Assembly: GCA_947627625.1 (NCBI GenBank)
Contig: CANQWR010000001.1
Span: forward strand, 186,001-250,000
Source of the DNA: an uncultured Ruminococcus sp.
Lineage (GTDB): Bacteria; Bacillota; Clostridia; Oscillospirales; Ruminococcaceae
DNA: 64,000 nucleotides
Reading direction: 5' to 3'
Positions 51,101-59,693 of the stretch are shown piece after piece (the first letter of the stretch is position 1; each line of letters opens with the position of its first letter). The notes beneath the pieces are model-generated. The model saw only the letters and a program-made list of their open reading frames with translations, ran no database searches and was not told the DNA's origin. Made by a program: the position numbers and the translations under genes.

Positions 51101-52047
51101 TCGACAGGAGTGTCCCAAGTTGCAATACTATCACATGGCTTTTTGATCCGGCAGTATTTGTCGATGAGGACGGCACGGGCTACCTCGCATTCGGCGGTGG
51201 TGTTCCCGAGGGCAAGGACGCAATGCCCGCCACTTCCAGAATTGTCAAACTCGGTGACGATATGATTTCTCTCGCAGGAGACCCCGTTACAATCGATGCT
51301 CCGTACCTCTTTGAGGATTCGGGAATAAACAGAATAGGCGACAAGTACTATTATACCTACTGCTCAAATTGGAATACTACAGGCAATCAGTACGGTCTGA
51401 CAAGCGGTGCAATTGAGTACATGGTTGCGGACAATCCTCTTGGACCGTACACCTATGGCGGTGAGTTTTTCAAAAATCAGGGCGTGTTCTTTGGCTACTA
51501 CGGCAATAATCACCACTCTATCGGCACACTGAACGGTGAACTCTATCTGTTCTACCACTCCCGTCCTGTAGAGGGTGCTATGGGCATTGAGGGCAACTAC
51601 AGAAGCCCGCAGGTTGACAAACTCAACATGAACGGCACTAACATCAGTGCGGTGACAGGTACGATGGAGGGAATTGCACAGCTCCAAAAACTCAACCCGT
51701 ATAAGACGGTACAGGCGGAGACAATGTCCAATCAGTCCAATGATATTGAAGTAACAGGACAGGGCGACACGGTCGTATCAGGCAAAAAGGGCAGTTGGAT
51801 AAAAGCGTCAGGTGTGGACTTTGCAGGCACTTCTTCCGTGACAATTAAAGCGTCTTCCGCAAATGGTGCGGCAATTAAAATCTGCACAGGTTCTCCGTCA
51901 GGTGACGTTATAGGCTATGCGGAGATACCGTCAGGCGGCAAGAAAGAGACTGTATCTGTTGCGGTCAACAACGTAAGCGGTGCAAAGGACGTGTACTTTG
52001 TATTCAGCGACAGCCTTAGCTTTGACTCTTGGGCATTTACGAAATAA
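48163..52047 (+). CDS. Cellulosomal bifunctional xylanase: CBM22-GH10-CBM22-dockerin-GH43-CBM6-like
   Basis: 1294 residues, GTG start with GGGGAG seven bases upstream. After the signal peptide come a CBM22 (about 35-170), a GH10 xylanase (about 185-545; acid/base E333 in DVANEC, nucleophile E459 in VTELD), a second CBM22 (565-715), a type I dockerin with calcium loops from G743 and D777, a GH43 domain (about 860-1175; DPGVM and DPAVF aspartates) and a C-terminal CBM6-like module. The dockerin tethers the enzyme to a cell-bound scaffoldin; GH10 cuts the xylan backbone and GH43 removes arabinose or xylose. The placement of the dockerin in the middle is characteristic of R. flavefaciens-type enzymes. 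It has a weak promoter (TATAAT at 48058) and a terminator. Confidence 0.93.
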   Translation: MKMKKMTATLTAILCMAGCLTSFPEMGTAKAAEAVHNDFEVNYDGWYSNAEEVSLTAENGMGYENSRGMHISGRTDPQEGASSSKGFYLYGGTAYTYSVQVKSETDETFHVSLLTIDRETGEEKLTELISENVKAGEWTELSAKYTAPENSYEFKLTITTDSTEDFWFDSVKISTKESVNTVSAASTEKGLKDEFANYFRVGNILNGGTVKNDAITAIVLKDFNSIECENELKPDATLVQSQSSNTNIGVSLNSASAIMDFCVQNNIAMRGHTFVWYSQTPSWFFKENFNASGAWVDKSTMDGRMESYIKNMFSAIETQYPALNLYAYDVANECISDDSNRSGVNGGAREAGDGNVTGGTSAWVSVYGNNDFVEKAFTYARKYAPEGCDLYYNDYNEYWDHKRDAIYNMCKSLYEKGLLDGVGMQSHIPANATGFAGTDSYIEAMHKYLSIGCDVQVTELDISVENGKYSYTDQANKYKAIFQAAMDYNKNPTSDGRVTAVCIWGPNDANSWLSAGSNALLYDADNKPKEAYTALTSMIPQSEWGDGSAPSTGGDSGGSKVEPNEYGWYFHHRFEGDTDGWSGRGPTTVESSGAEAYIESKSLYVDGRTAAWNGASYGLNAKTFVPGEEFSFSVNVLYKDGGATDTFYLKLEYTDANGETQYDSIAEATTAKGEWVQLANKNYKIPSDASNMRIYVETADSTNSFYMDEAIGAIGGTSISGAGGGIVPDTGTDTDTDVDVVYGDVDGDGVVTAFDMVGARKGLLNGFADKVAEKSADVNKSGKVDVSDLVLLEKYILGAVDEFPTDGQQTETPSETPSDTPPVASTVDTAKMESIFAAVKPAASYKKDGENNPLYTQRFGADPGVMEYNGRVYVYMTNDVIEYDSNGNVAENTYALVNKINVISSDDMVNWTDHGYIEVAGQNGVAKWATCSWAPCAAHKTINGKEKFFLYFCNGGNGVSVLTADSPTGPWTDPLGKALIDRSVPSCNTITWLFDPAVFVDEDGTGYLAFGGGVPEGKDAMPATSRIVKLGDDMISLAGDPVTIDAPYLFEDSGINRIGDKYYYTYCSNWNTTGNQYGLTSGAIEYMVADNPLGPYTYGGEFFKNQGVFFGYYGNNHHSIGTLNGELYLFYHSRPVEGAMGIEGNYRSPQVDKLNMNGTNISAVTGTMEGIAQLQKLNPYKTVQAETMSNQSNDIEVTGQGDTVVSGKKGSWIKASGVDFAGTSSVTIKASSANGAAIKICTGSPSGDVIGYAEIPSGGKKETVSVAVNNVSGAKDVYFVFSDSLSFDSWAFTK

Positions 52048-52051
52048 ATAA

Positions 52052-52080
52052 AAAAACAGGGGGTAACACCCCTGTTTTTT
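52052..52080 (+). terminator. Terminator of the xylanase gene
   Basis: CAGGGG pairs with CCCCTG, extended by an A run and a T run; followed by TTTTTT. Confidence 0.87.
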
Positions 52081-52109
52081 ATGTCTTTGGAATTTTTTTG
52101 GGGTGTGAC

Positions 52110-52285
52110 CTCCCCTGAACTCCAAAATTAAAGCATTAGATTATCATGGGGGGTCTGGGGGGATTCTTCCCCCCAGCGGGGGTTTGGGGGCGGAGCCCCC
52201 AATGGGGGTTCAGGGGGCAAAGCCCCCTGAACCTTATCGTTCTAATGGGGGGCTTGGGGGGCAACGCCCCCCAATATCTCAAGGC
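52110..52285. repeat. G-rich palindromic repeat, copy B
   Basis: Same unit order as copy A at 14409: TTATCATGG, a GGGGGGATTCTTCCCCCC hairpin, GGGGGC-GGA-GCCCCC, GGGGGC-AAA-GCCCCC, the CCTTATCGTTCTAA spacer and a final GGGGGGC-AAC-GCCCCCC hairpin. It fills most of the 386-base gap between the xylanase and GGDEF genes; the rest of that gap is A/T-rich and contains a weak promoter region. Confidence 0.85.
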
Positions 52286-52433
52286 AAAGGCATTGTTTTA
52301 TAGTCCTCCATTAAAAAATAAGTTTTCATATAATGTTATTGACTTTTTAATCACAATATTGTATAATAATCTATAGAAACAGTTTTGATACGGTGACAAA
52401 ATCAGACAAATTATGAAAGGGGTGTGAAACTGC

Positions 52434-54374
52434 TTGGATAAATACAGAGTCGCAGTAATTATTGCCGGCATAGATGAGACGTACCAGAGCAGTATACTGA
52501 ACGGAATAGAGTCCTGTGCAGATGAGTTTTGTATGGACGTATCGGTGTTTGTGTCATTCAGCGGTACTATGGGAAACCTGTCACACGATGCGGGTGAGTT
52601 CAATATTTTCAGTCTTCCCGATTTCTCCCTGTTCGACGGGGCAGTCTTACTCACAAATACGATAGCATATCCGCCTGTGGTTTCAGACATAATGGAGAGG
52701 ATAAGAAAGGCGGGCATTCCCGCTGTGAGCATAGACAACGATGTGGAGGAGATGTACTACATAGGCATTGACAACAGGACGGCAATGCGTGAGATTACCG
52801 AACACTTTATAAAAGTCCACGGTTTTACAAAATTCAATTATATATCGGGTCCTATGGACAACCCCGAGGGAGTTGCGAGACTTGAGGCTTTTCTTGAAGT
52901 TCTGAGGGAAAATAATCTGACTATAGAGCCTGAGAGAATATATTACGGCGATTTCAGAGCCCCATCGGGAAAGGCGGGTGTGGAGTATTTTCTCAAAAAC
53001 AACCCCTATATGCCCGAAGCTATAATATGTGCGAACGATGTTATGGCTGCAACGGCAATAAACCGTCTTTTTGAATCGGGGTACAAAGTTCCCGAGGAGA
53101 TATGTGTATCGGGATTTGACAACACATATGGCAGTCACAATTACCAGATGGAACTGACTTCCGTGGAGCGTCCGCTTGTCCTCACGGGACAGCTTGCTTG
53201 CAGGGTTCTGTACAACCATTTCAAAAATATTCCGCAGAGCAGGAGTACCGTTCTCGATATGTCCGCAAGGTTCACGGAGAGCTGTGGCTGCGGAGAAAAG
53301 GCGTTGGAAAATATTGAGCAGTTCAAGGCACTCAACTATACAAATTACAAAAAATATGAAGTCAGCCAGACTTATCTCTCAATTTTCAACAGACTGTCCT
53401 GTGAGCTTCTCAGCTGTGACAATTTTGAGCAATATCTGGAAAGACTGAAAAAATTTGTCGTTGACATGAATCCGAGGGAGTTTTACTTCTGTCTGTGTGA
53501 GGGTTGGGACTCTGAGGAGTATTTTGAAAATCAGTACACAATGGCGGGAGGTGTGAATGAAGTCTGCAAGAGATACACAGATGAAGTTCTGCCTGTCGTC
53601 GCATATATTGACGGGGAATTTGTGGAGTGCGAGAAAATAAAGACCTCACAGCTCATACCCGATATTGACAAGTCGGGGAGAGTCGGCAAGTTCTATTATT
53701 TTACACCTCTGCATTTTGGAGAGAGATGTCTCGGATATATGGCTATAGGAAACAGCCGTATACCTCTGCACAACACCATGTTTCAGGCGTGGTGCATAAC
53801 GATAAGCAACTCACTCGAAAATATGCGTAAACTGATATGTCTGAATTACGCCCTTGAAAAACTGGGCAGACTTTTTGCCCGTGACACTTTCACCAATATA
53901 TACAACAGAAACGGTTTTATTCAGGCGACAAAGGACGTTTACAGAGAGTGTGTCGTAAACCACACGGATATAATGCTTATGTTCATAGACCTTGACGGTC
54001 TCAAACAGATAAATGACAATCTCGGTCACAAGGTGGGAGATATTGCCATATGCGGTATAGCGGAAGTTCTTGTTAAGTCCTGCACAAAAGGGGAGATATA
54101 CTGCCGTTTCGGCGGGGACGAATTTGTAGTTTTTGCGTCGGGCTATACCGAATCCGATGCGGAAAATCTGACGGATAAAATCCAGAAAAATATAGCGGAG
54201 TATAACGAAAAGGGCGACAAGCCGTTTGCCCTCGGAGCAAGTACGGGTTATATAATTGCAAGCCCAAAAGAGGGGGAGGATTTGTTCAGATTTGTGACGG
54301 AAGCGGACAAGGAGATGTACAAGGAGAAGAAAAAGAAAAAGCGTTCGAGGTATCTGAAAGCCGAAGACAATTAA
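52434..54374 (+). CDS. LacI-type sensor domain fused to diguanylate cyclase (GGDEF)
   Basis: 646 residues, TTG start with AAAGGGG ten bases upstream. Residues 1-270 resemble the periplasmic-binding/LacI C-terminal fold (VAVIIAGIDETYQSSILNGI, FDGAVLLTN, AIICANDVMAATAINRL, VSGFDNTYG), but no helix-turn-helix and no signal peptide precede it, so it acts in the cytoplasm. A linking region of about 200 residues follows, then a GGDEF domain with intact GGDEF at 560-564. It should make c-di-GMP in response to a sugar or nucleoside. No RxxD inhibitory site is seen. Position after the xylanase gene suggests a link between polysaccharide sensing and surface behaviour. Confidence 0.88.
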   Translation: MDKYRVAVIIAGIDETYQSSILNGIESCADEFCMDVSVFVSFSGTMGNLSHDAGEFNIFSLPDFSLFDGAVLLTNTIAYPPVVSDIMERIRKAGIPAVSIDNDVEEMYYIGIDNRTAMREITEHFIKVHGFTKFNYISGPMDNPEGVARLEAFLEVLRENNLTIEPERIYYGDFRAPSGKAGVEYFLKNNPYMPEAIICANDVMAATAINRLFESGYKVPEEICVSGFDNTYGSHNYQMELTSVERPLVLTGQLACRVLYNHFKNIPQSRSTVLDMSARFTESCGCGEKALENIEQFKALNYTNYKKYEVSQTYLSIFNRLSCELLSCDNFEQYLERLKKFVVDMNPREFYFCLCEGWDSEEYFENQYTMAGGVNEVCKRYTDEVLPVVAYIDGEFVECEKIKTSQLIPDIDKSGRVGKFYYFTPLHFGERCLGYMAIGNSRIPLHNTMFQAWCITISNSLENMRKLICLNYALEKLGRLFARDTFTNIYNRNGFIQATKDVYRECVVNHTDIMLMFIDLDGLKQINDNLGHKVGDIAICGIAEVLVKSCTKGEIYCRFGGDEFVVFASGYTESDAENLTDKIQKNIAEYNEKGDKPFALGASTGYIIASPKEGEDLFRFVTEADKEMYKEKKKKKRSRYLKAEDN

Positions 54375-54393
54375 AAGATTTGAGGAAATAAGA

Positions 54394-54421
54394 AACTCCC
54401 CGAAAAATGGGGAGTTTTTTT
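54394..54421. terminator. Terminator after the GGDEF gene
   Basis: AACTCCCC pairs with GGGGAGTT around a seven-base loop, followed by TTTTT; the minus-strand side has only a short T run, so termination of the deaminase transcript is less certain. Confidence 0.82.
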
Positions 54422-54433
54422 ATTTTTCTGTTT

Positions 54434-54916
54434 TTATAGTGACAGTGAGACCGCTTTTCCGCTTGGTTTGTACTGTTCAAAGACTATTCCGCACTTTCTG
54501 AACATTATCTCAGACGCTTTGACACTCTCCGAATCAGCGTATTTGTTATTATAGTAAACAATACGCTTTATGCCCGACTGTATTATAGCCTTTGCACACT
54601 CACAGCACGGAAAGAGCGTGACATACAACGTACAGCCGTCAAGATTTGCGGTGTTGCGGTTGAGAATGGCGTTGAGTTCAGCGTGACAGACGAAAGGGTA
54701 TTTTGTGTCGAGACTGGACTGCCCCTCACGCTCCCACGGCATTTCGTCATCGTTACAGCCAGTAGGCATACCGTTATAGCCGACAGAGACTATTTTATTT
54801 TTCTGGTTCACTATGCACGCACCGACCTGAGTGGAGTTGTCCTTGCTCCTGTCGGCGGAGAGTATAGCCACACCCATAAAGTATTCGTCCCAAGTTATAT
54901 AATCCGTCCTCTTCAT
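54434..54916 (-). CDS. Deoxycytidylate deaminase family protein
   Basis: 160 residues. Zinc motif HAE in CHAELNAIL and PCCECAK, with the extra [18 protein letters not shown]-terminal signature of dCMP/ComE-type deaminases. The reaction is dCMP to dUMP, supplying dTTP synthesis. In Firmicutes, competence ComEB is of this type; no comE genes are near. Ends just before the terminator shared with the GGDEF gene. Its upstream region is very A/T rich (repeated TTTATTTAAT). Confidence 0.92.
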   Translation of the reverse strand: MKRTDYITWDEYFMGVAILSADRSKDNSTQVGACIVNQKNKIVSVGYNGMPTGCNDDEMPWEREGQSSLDTKYPFVCHAELNAILNRNTANLDGCTLYVTLFPCCECAKAIIQSGIKRIVYYNNKYADSESVKASEIMFRKCGIVFEQYKPSGKAVSLSL

Positions 54917-54992
54917 TGTTGTACCTCCGATAGATATTTATTATTTATTTAATTTTATTTATTTAATTTTAATTATTATTTATAAAAAAATT

Positions 54993-55538
54993 TCACGAAA
55001 AGGAGCTTAGCCCGAAAATTTCAATTTTTTTAATCAGTTCATAAATCTCGGTTGCGGACTCCTTTGAACCGCTTCTTATCCATGAAACTATAACGCTTAT
55101 TGCCCCCGAAATACAGTAGTGATAGAGATATAGCAGATTACCGCTGTACTTGCTGTCAATTCTTTTTTCAAAGACGGTCAGAAAAGGTTCATAGACAGTC
55201 TCGTATATTTTTTTGCCGAAAGCCGTATTTTCGGTGTTGTCGTGGATAGATTTGAAAACAGCGTTGTTTTTCTTGAATATTTCGAGCAGGGAGAGAACGG
55301 CTTTTTCGTCGGATATTTCGGAATCCGCAAGGAGTTTTGTATAGTCGGATATTTCTTTCAGCAGGGAGTTTTCAATATCCTCAAGGAGTTCGTATACATC
55401 GTGAAAATAGCGGTAAAAAGTACCTCTGTTTATATGTGCGTCCTTGCAGACGGAAGTGACCGTTATTTTTTCAACGGGGGAGTTTTCAAGCTGTTTCAGG
55501 AAAACTTCTCTTATATTTTGAATAGTCTTGTCTTTCAT
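54993..55538 (-). CDS. TetR-family transcriptional regulator
   Basis: 181 residues from ATG 55538 with AGGAGGTG upstream; a longer frame to 55643 lacks a ribosome site and overlaps the promoter. The N-terminal helix-turn-helix reads KITVTSVCKDAHINRGTFYRYF, typical of TetR. The C-terminal ligand domain is divergent. It is transcribed divergently from the ABC-FtsX transporter gene and very likely represses it and itself through operators in the shared 200-base region. The inducer is probably a substrate of that transporter. Confidence 0.88.
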   Translation of the reverse strand: MKDKTIQNIREVFLKQLENSPVEKITVTSVCKDAHINRGTFYRYFHDVYELLEDIENSLLKEISDYTKLLADSEISDEKAVLSLLEIFKKNNAVFKSIHDNTENTAFGKKIYETVYEPFLTVFEKRIDSKYSGNLLYLYHYCISGAISVIVSWIRSGSKESATEIYELIKKIEIFGLSSFS

Positions 55539-55554
55539 GTTGCACCTCCTGTAA

Positions 55555-55583
55555 ATTATACCATTTTTCCGAATAAATGTCAA
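55555..55583 (-). promoter_or_regulatory. Promoter of the TetR gene
   Basis: Minus strand TTGACA (55583-55578), 17-base spacer, TATAAT (55560-55555). Transcription would start about at the ribosome site itself, so the mRNA leader is extremely short. Confidence 0.7.
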
Positions 55584-55605
55584 CATATTATATATTGACT
55601 TTTTA

Positions 55606-55624
55606 CGAAATTGAACAGATTTCG
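55606..55624. promoter_or_regulatory. Candidate TetR operator
   Basis: CGAAAT and its complement ATTTCG separated by seven bases form a 19-base palindrome between the two divergent promoters. Confidence 0.5.
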
Positions 55625-55636
55625 GAAAATTGTATA

Positions 55637-55665
55637 TTGACATTTTTTCCCGCTTGTGGTAAACT
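55637..55665 (+). promoter_or_regulatory. Promoter of the ABC-FtsX gene
   Basis: TTGACA (55637-55642), 17-base spacer, TAAACT (55660-55665). Confidence 0.68.
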
Positions 55666-55672
55666 GTTGCTA

Positions 55673-55703
55673 TGCCGTGAAAAAAATGTTACAGGTCACG
55701 GCA
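55673..55703 (+). promoter_or_regulatory. Inverted repeat in the leader of the ABC-FtsX gene
   Basis: TGCCGTGA (55673-55680) and TCACGGCA (55696-55703) with a 15-base spacer. It could be a second operator or a leader hairpin; no U run follows. Confidence 0.5.
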
Positions 55704-55741
55704 GAAAAAATTAAATAAAATATACAGAAAGGGAGAATCAG

Positions 55742-58705
55742 ATGCTTCAGCTTAAAGATGTTGTTAAGAAGTACGGGGCAGGCGACAACACTGTCACTGC
55801 TCTGAACGGCGTGAGCGTGACATTCCGTGAAAACGAGTTTGTCGCAATTTTAGGACATTCAGGCTGTGGAAAGACTACACTTCTGAATATAATAGGCGGT
55901 CTTGACCACTACACTTCCGGAGATTTGATTATCAACGGTGTTTCGACAAAACAGTACAAGGACAGGGATTGGGATGCTTACAGAAATCACTCCATAGGAT
56001 TTATATTCCAGAGCTATAACCTTATTCCCCACCAGACGGTTCTTGCAAATGTTGAACTTGCCCTTACCATATCGGGCGTTTCAAAGTCGGAGAGACGCAG
56101 GCGTGCGAAAGAGGCACTTGAAAAAGTCGGGCTTGGAAACCAGATACACAAAAAGCCTAATCAGATGTCGGGCGGACAGATGCAGAGAGTTGCAATTGCA
56201 AGGGCACTCATAAACAATCCTGATATTCTGCTTGCCGACGAGCCTACAGGTGCGTTGGACAGCGAGACGAGTATACAGGTTATGGAACTTCTGAAAGAGA
56301 TTGCGAAAGACAAACTTGTAGTAATGGTAACTCACAACCCCGAACTTGCGGAGCAGTACGCAACGAGGATAGTCCGCATAAAGGACGGAAATCTCACGGA
56401 CGACAGTGACCCTTACGAGCCTGAAGAGGTGGACGCTCCCAAGAAAGAGAAGAAAAAGAGAGTTTCGATGTCTTTCGGAACTGCAATAGCTCTCTCACTC
56501 AATAACCTCATGACCAAAAAGGGCAGGACTATCCTGACAGCTTTTGCAGGTTCTATAGGTATAATAGGAATTGCCCTTATACTGTCGCTGTCGGCAGGTA
56601 TAAACGAGTACATAAACAACATTCAGGAGGAGACACTTTCTTCATATCCGTTGCAAATAGTGCGAGAAAATGCGGACACTTCGGGAATGATAGAGGCGAT
56701 GATGCAGAATCAGGAGGACTACGAGAACAAAACTTTTGACGAGAACACCGTCTACGCAAACACGAGTGTTTACGATATGTTTAACTCTTTTAACTCCGCT
56801 GCAAAACAGATAAACAACATGAAAGATTTCAAGACATTTCTTGAAAATGATGAAGTAATTTCCGACAAGGCGAACGCTATCGCATACGGCTATGACGTAC
56901 AGATGCCGATATACACCAAAACTCCCGACGGCACTATAATGAAAGCTGATTTCATGGAGATGTACGCAAATGCACTCGGTGTAAACGAGTCCGAAACTAT
57001 GCAGAGTGCTATGAACAGTCCGATGGCGGGCATGGAGACGAGTATGTTCGGAGTAAACATAATGGAGGAACTTCTCCCCGCTGAGGACGGCGATCCTGTG
57101 AACGAGATACTCAGAAACCAGTATAATGTAGTTTATGGAAAGTGGCCCGAAAATTACGATGAAGCTGTGGTAGTCCTCACAAAGAAAAACGAGCTCCCCG
57201 ACATAATAGCTTATGCAATAGGACTTAAAAACACCGATGATTTTGCGGAAAATCTCAAATCTGCAATGAACAGCGAAGTCATTGAGAATTATGGACAGGT
57301 GGAATGGTCTTTTGACGACATTATCAACAAGGAGTACAAAATGATACTCCCTTGCGAGTGCTATCAGGAAAACAAGGACGGCAGCGGCTGTGTGGATTTG
57401 ACTTCCAACGAGACAGGTCTTGAATACCTGTTTAATTCCGACGACATAGGCACGGACATAAAAATAGTCGGTTTCATACGCCCCAACGAGGACGTAAAAG
57501 CCCCTATGATAACGGGCTACATAGGTTACACAAACAAGCTTACACAGTATGTAATTGACAAGACGAACGACAGCGAGTTTGTCAAAAAGCAGGTGGACGA
57601 CAAGGAAAATGATTTAATTACAGGTACAAAGTTCATGACCGATGACTATGTTGAACCTACCGATGCGGAAAAAGTCCAGACTGCCAAAGATTTCATAGCG
57701 GGTGCGGACAACGACAAAAAAGCTGAAGTTTACAAATTTGCCATGAGCCAACCGCCTGCTGACGTTCTACAGCAACAGGTGGACGCAGCTATGAAAGATT
57801 TCAACAAAGAGGAGTTCGCAAAACAGATAACACAGATGTACTCTCAGGAACTTGGTGTCGATGAGGAGCAGATAAATTCCTACATAGAGCAGATGAGTGA
57901 CGAAGAGGTAATGCAGTACGCAAGAGAAGCCATTTCGGAGCAGGTTACACAGCAGTACGCAGCGGAGAGTGCAAAGAAACTTGAAGCTCTCACGACCGAA
58001 CAGCTTGTCGAACAGCTTGAAAAGACCGAAATAAGTGACGAAATTTATGTAAAAATATATGAGGAGTACACTCCCGAACAGATTTCTGATTCCACGTATG
58101 AAGACAATCTCAAACTTCTCGGAGTGGCAGACAAGAACGACCCCTCTACAATAAGAATTTACGCTAAGACTTTCGAAAACAAGGACGATATTTCGGATGC
58201 CATAGAGGGTTACAACGACAACGCCACAGAGGAAGATTTCATTCACTACACGGACTATGTAGCACTTCTGATGTCCTCTATAACGGGAGTTATAAGCGGT
58301 ATATCGTACCTGTTGATAGCTTTTGTGGGAATATCTCTTGTAGTATCGTCAATAATGATAGGAATTATAACTTACATATCGGTACTGGAGAGGACAAGGG
58401 AAATAGGAATACTCCGTGCGATAGGTGCGTCAAAGCACGATGTCTCAACAGTTTTCAATGCAGAGACACTTCTTGTCGGACTGACAGCAGGACTTATCGG
58501 AATAGGAGTTTCAATACTGCTGACGATCCCGATAAATGTAATAATCCACAACGTGACGAGTCTCGACACTCTCAAAGCACATCTCCCCGCAATAGGCGGA
58601 ATAGTACTTGTGATAATAAGCATGGTACTCACACTAATAGCGGGAGTTATACCGTCAAGAGTAGCGTCAAAGAAAGACCCCGTGGAGGCACTCCGCACAG
58701 AGTAA
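55742..58705 (+). CDS. MacB-like ABC transporter with fused FtsX permease
   Basis: 987 residues, ATG with AAAGGGAG. The N-terminal ATPase (about 1-225) has GHSGCGKTT, signature MSGGQMQR and Walker B ILLADEPTGALDSE, as in MacB/LolD. The remainder is an FtsX-type permease: a first membrane helix near residue 260, a very long extracellular domain with a charged coiled-coil segment rich in Gln/Glu, and three helices at the C-terminus. Fused ATPase-permease forms are common in Clostridia and act as mechanotransmitting exporters or in peptide/antimicrobial resistance. Controlled by the divergent TetR gene. Exact substrate unknown. Confidence 0.9.
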   Translation: MLQLKDVVKKYGAGDNTVTALNGVSVTFRENEFVAILGHSGCGKTTLLNIIGGLDHYTSGDLIINGVSTKQYKDRDWDAYRNHSIGFIFQSYNLIPHQTVLANVELALTISGVSKSERRRRAKEALEKVGLGNQIHKKPNQMSGGQMQRVAIARALINNPDILLADEPTGALDSETSIQVMELLKEIAKDKLVVMVTHNPELAEQYATRIVRIKDGNLTDDSDPYEPEEVDAPKKEKKKRVSMSFGTAIALSLNNLMTKKGRTILTAFAGSIGIIGIALILSLSAGINEYINNIQEETLSSYPLQIVRENADTSGMIEAMMQNQEDYENKTFDENTVYANTSVYDMFNSFNSAAKQINNMKDFKTFLENDEVISDKANAIAYGYDVQMPIYTKTPDGTIMKADFMEMYANALGVNESETMQSAMNSPMAGMETSMFGVNIMEELLPAEDGDPVNEILRNQYNVVYGKWPENYDEAVVVLTKKNELPDIIAYAIGLKNTDDFAENLKSAMNSEVIENYGQVEWSFDDIINKEYKMILPCECYQENKDGSGCVDLTSNETGLEYLFNSDDIGTDIKIVGFIRPNEDVKAPMITGYIGYTNKLTQYVIDKTNDSEFVKKQVDDKENDLITGTKFMTDDYVEPTDAEKVQTAKDFIAGADNDKKAEVYKFAMSQPPADVLQQQVDAAMKDFNKEEFAKQITQMYSQELGVDEEQINSYIEQMSDEEVMQYAREAISEQVTQQYAAESAKKLEALTTEQLVEQLEKTEISDEIYVKIYEEYTPEQISDSTYEDNLKLLGVADKNDPSTIRIYAKTFENKDDISDAIEGYNDNATEEDFIHYTDYVALLMSSITGVISGISYLLIAFVGISLVVSSIMIGIITYISVLERTREIGILRAIGASKHDVSTVFNAETLLVGLTAGLIGIGVSILLTIPINVIIHNVTSLDTLKAHLPAIGGIVLVIISMVLTLIAGVIPSRVASKKDPVEALRTE

Positions 58706-58731
58706 AATATTATAATATAAAATATAAAAAC

Positions 58732-58767
58732 AAAAAAACTGCTGTTTTCGGGACAGCAGTTTTTTTA
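58732..58767. terminator. Bidirectional terminator
   Basis: AACTGCTGT pairs with ACAGCAGTT, flanked by A and T runs; separates the convergent ABC and mrp genes. Confidence 0.88.
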
Positions 58768-58788
58768 ATGTTCTTGAATTTTTTGGGA

Positions 58789-59619
58789 TTATTCGGAAAT
58801 AATCTTCTCAACGGCACTGTCAAGCCAGTCGCCCTCAAAGAGTTCGATAGTACCGTTGTCGCACATTTTAGCAAGGTCGGGACAAATCGGTATTCTTGCA
58901 AGGACGGGTATACCGTACTTTTCGGCGATTTCCTCAAGGTGGCTCTCACCGAAAATATTTATCCTCTTTCCGCAGTCGGGACACTCGTAATAGCTCATAT
59001 TTTCGATAATTCCCAGAATAGGAATATTCATAATCTGTGCCATTTTGACGGCTTTTTCCACTATCATTGAAACAAGCTCTTGCGGAGATGTGACTATCAC
59101 AATTCCGTCAACGGGTATAGACTGAAAAACGGTCAGCGGAACGTCACCTGTTCCCGGGGGCATATCCACGAAAAGGCAGTCAATATCTTTCCAGATAACG
59201 TCCGTCCAGAACTGCTTTACAACTCCCGCAATAACAGGACCTCTCCAGACAACGGGGTCTGATTCGTTCTCAACAAGCAGGTTTATTGACATTATGTCGG
59301 TACCCATTTTGCTCTTCTGTGGGAGTATGCCGAACTCACAGGCATCGGCTTTTTGGTGTATGCCGAAAGCTTTCGGCACGGACGGTCCCGTTATATCAGC
59401 GTCAAGAATACCCGTCTGTTTGCCTGCCCTCTGTGCGGACACCGCAAGCATTGAGGAGACGAGAGTTTTTCCGACACCGCCCTTTCCGCTGACGATTCCG
59501 ACAACTTTTTTTATACTGCTCATCTGATTAGGTTCTTCCAGAAAACTCTGTGGTTTGCTGTCACAGTTTCCCGCACTTGGGCATGATGAACAGTTCTGTG
59601 GATTACAAGATTCACTCAT
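58789..59619 (-). CDS. mrp: Mrp/NBP35-family iron-sulphur carrier ATPase
   Basis: 276 residues. The N-terminus has four cysteines (CNPQNCSSC, then NC), the P-loop is GKGGVGKT (45-52), and a CPDC pair follows in the C-terminal third. Mrp/ApbC proteins hold and transfer 4Fe-4S clusters. The N-terminal cysteines suggest an NBP35-like extra cluster. Encoded 75 bases after the mreB gene on the same strand, possibly by read-through. Confidence 0.93.
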   Translation of the reverse strand: MSESCNPQNCSSCPSAGNCDSKPQSFLEEPNQMSSIKKVVGIVSGKGGVGKTLVSSMLAVSAQRAGKQTGILDADITGPSVPKAFGIHQKADACEFGILPQKSKMGTDIMSINLLVENESDPVVWRGPVIAGVVKQFWTDVIWKDIDCLFVDMPPGTGDVPLTVFQSIPVDGIVIVTSPQELVSMIVEKAVKMAQIMNIPILGIIENMSYYECPDCGKRINIFGESHLEEIAEKYGIPVLARIPICPDLAKMCDNGTIELFEGDWLDSAVEKIISE

Positions 59620-59693
59620 ATTTCAAAACTCCTTGAATTTATATTTTACTACTCTATTATACCACTTTTTATAAAAAAGTCAACACATAAAAA

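Noticed and set aside
52146..52376. Small frame reading GVWGRSPQWGFRGQSP-type sequence (also at 14447)
   Set aside because: Translation of the repeat units; same words in two unrelated places and no ribosome site or family support.
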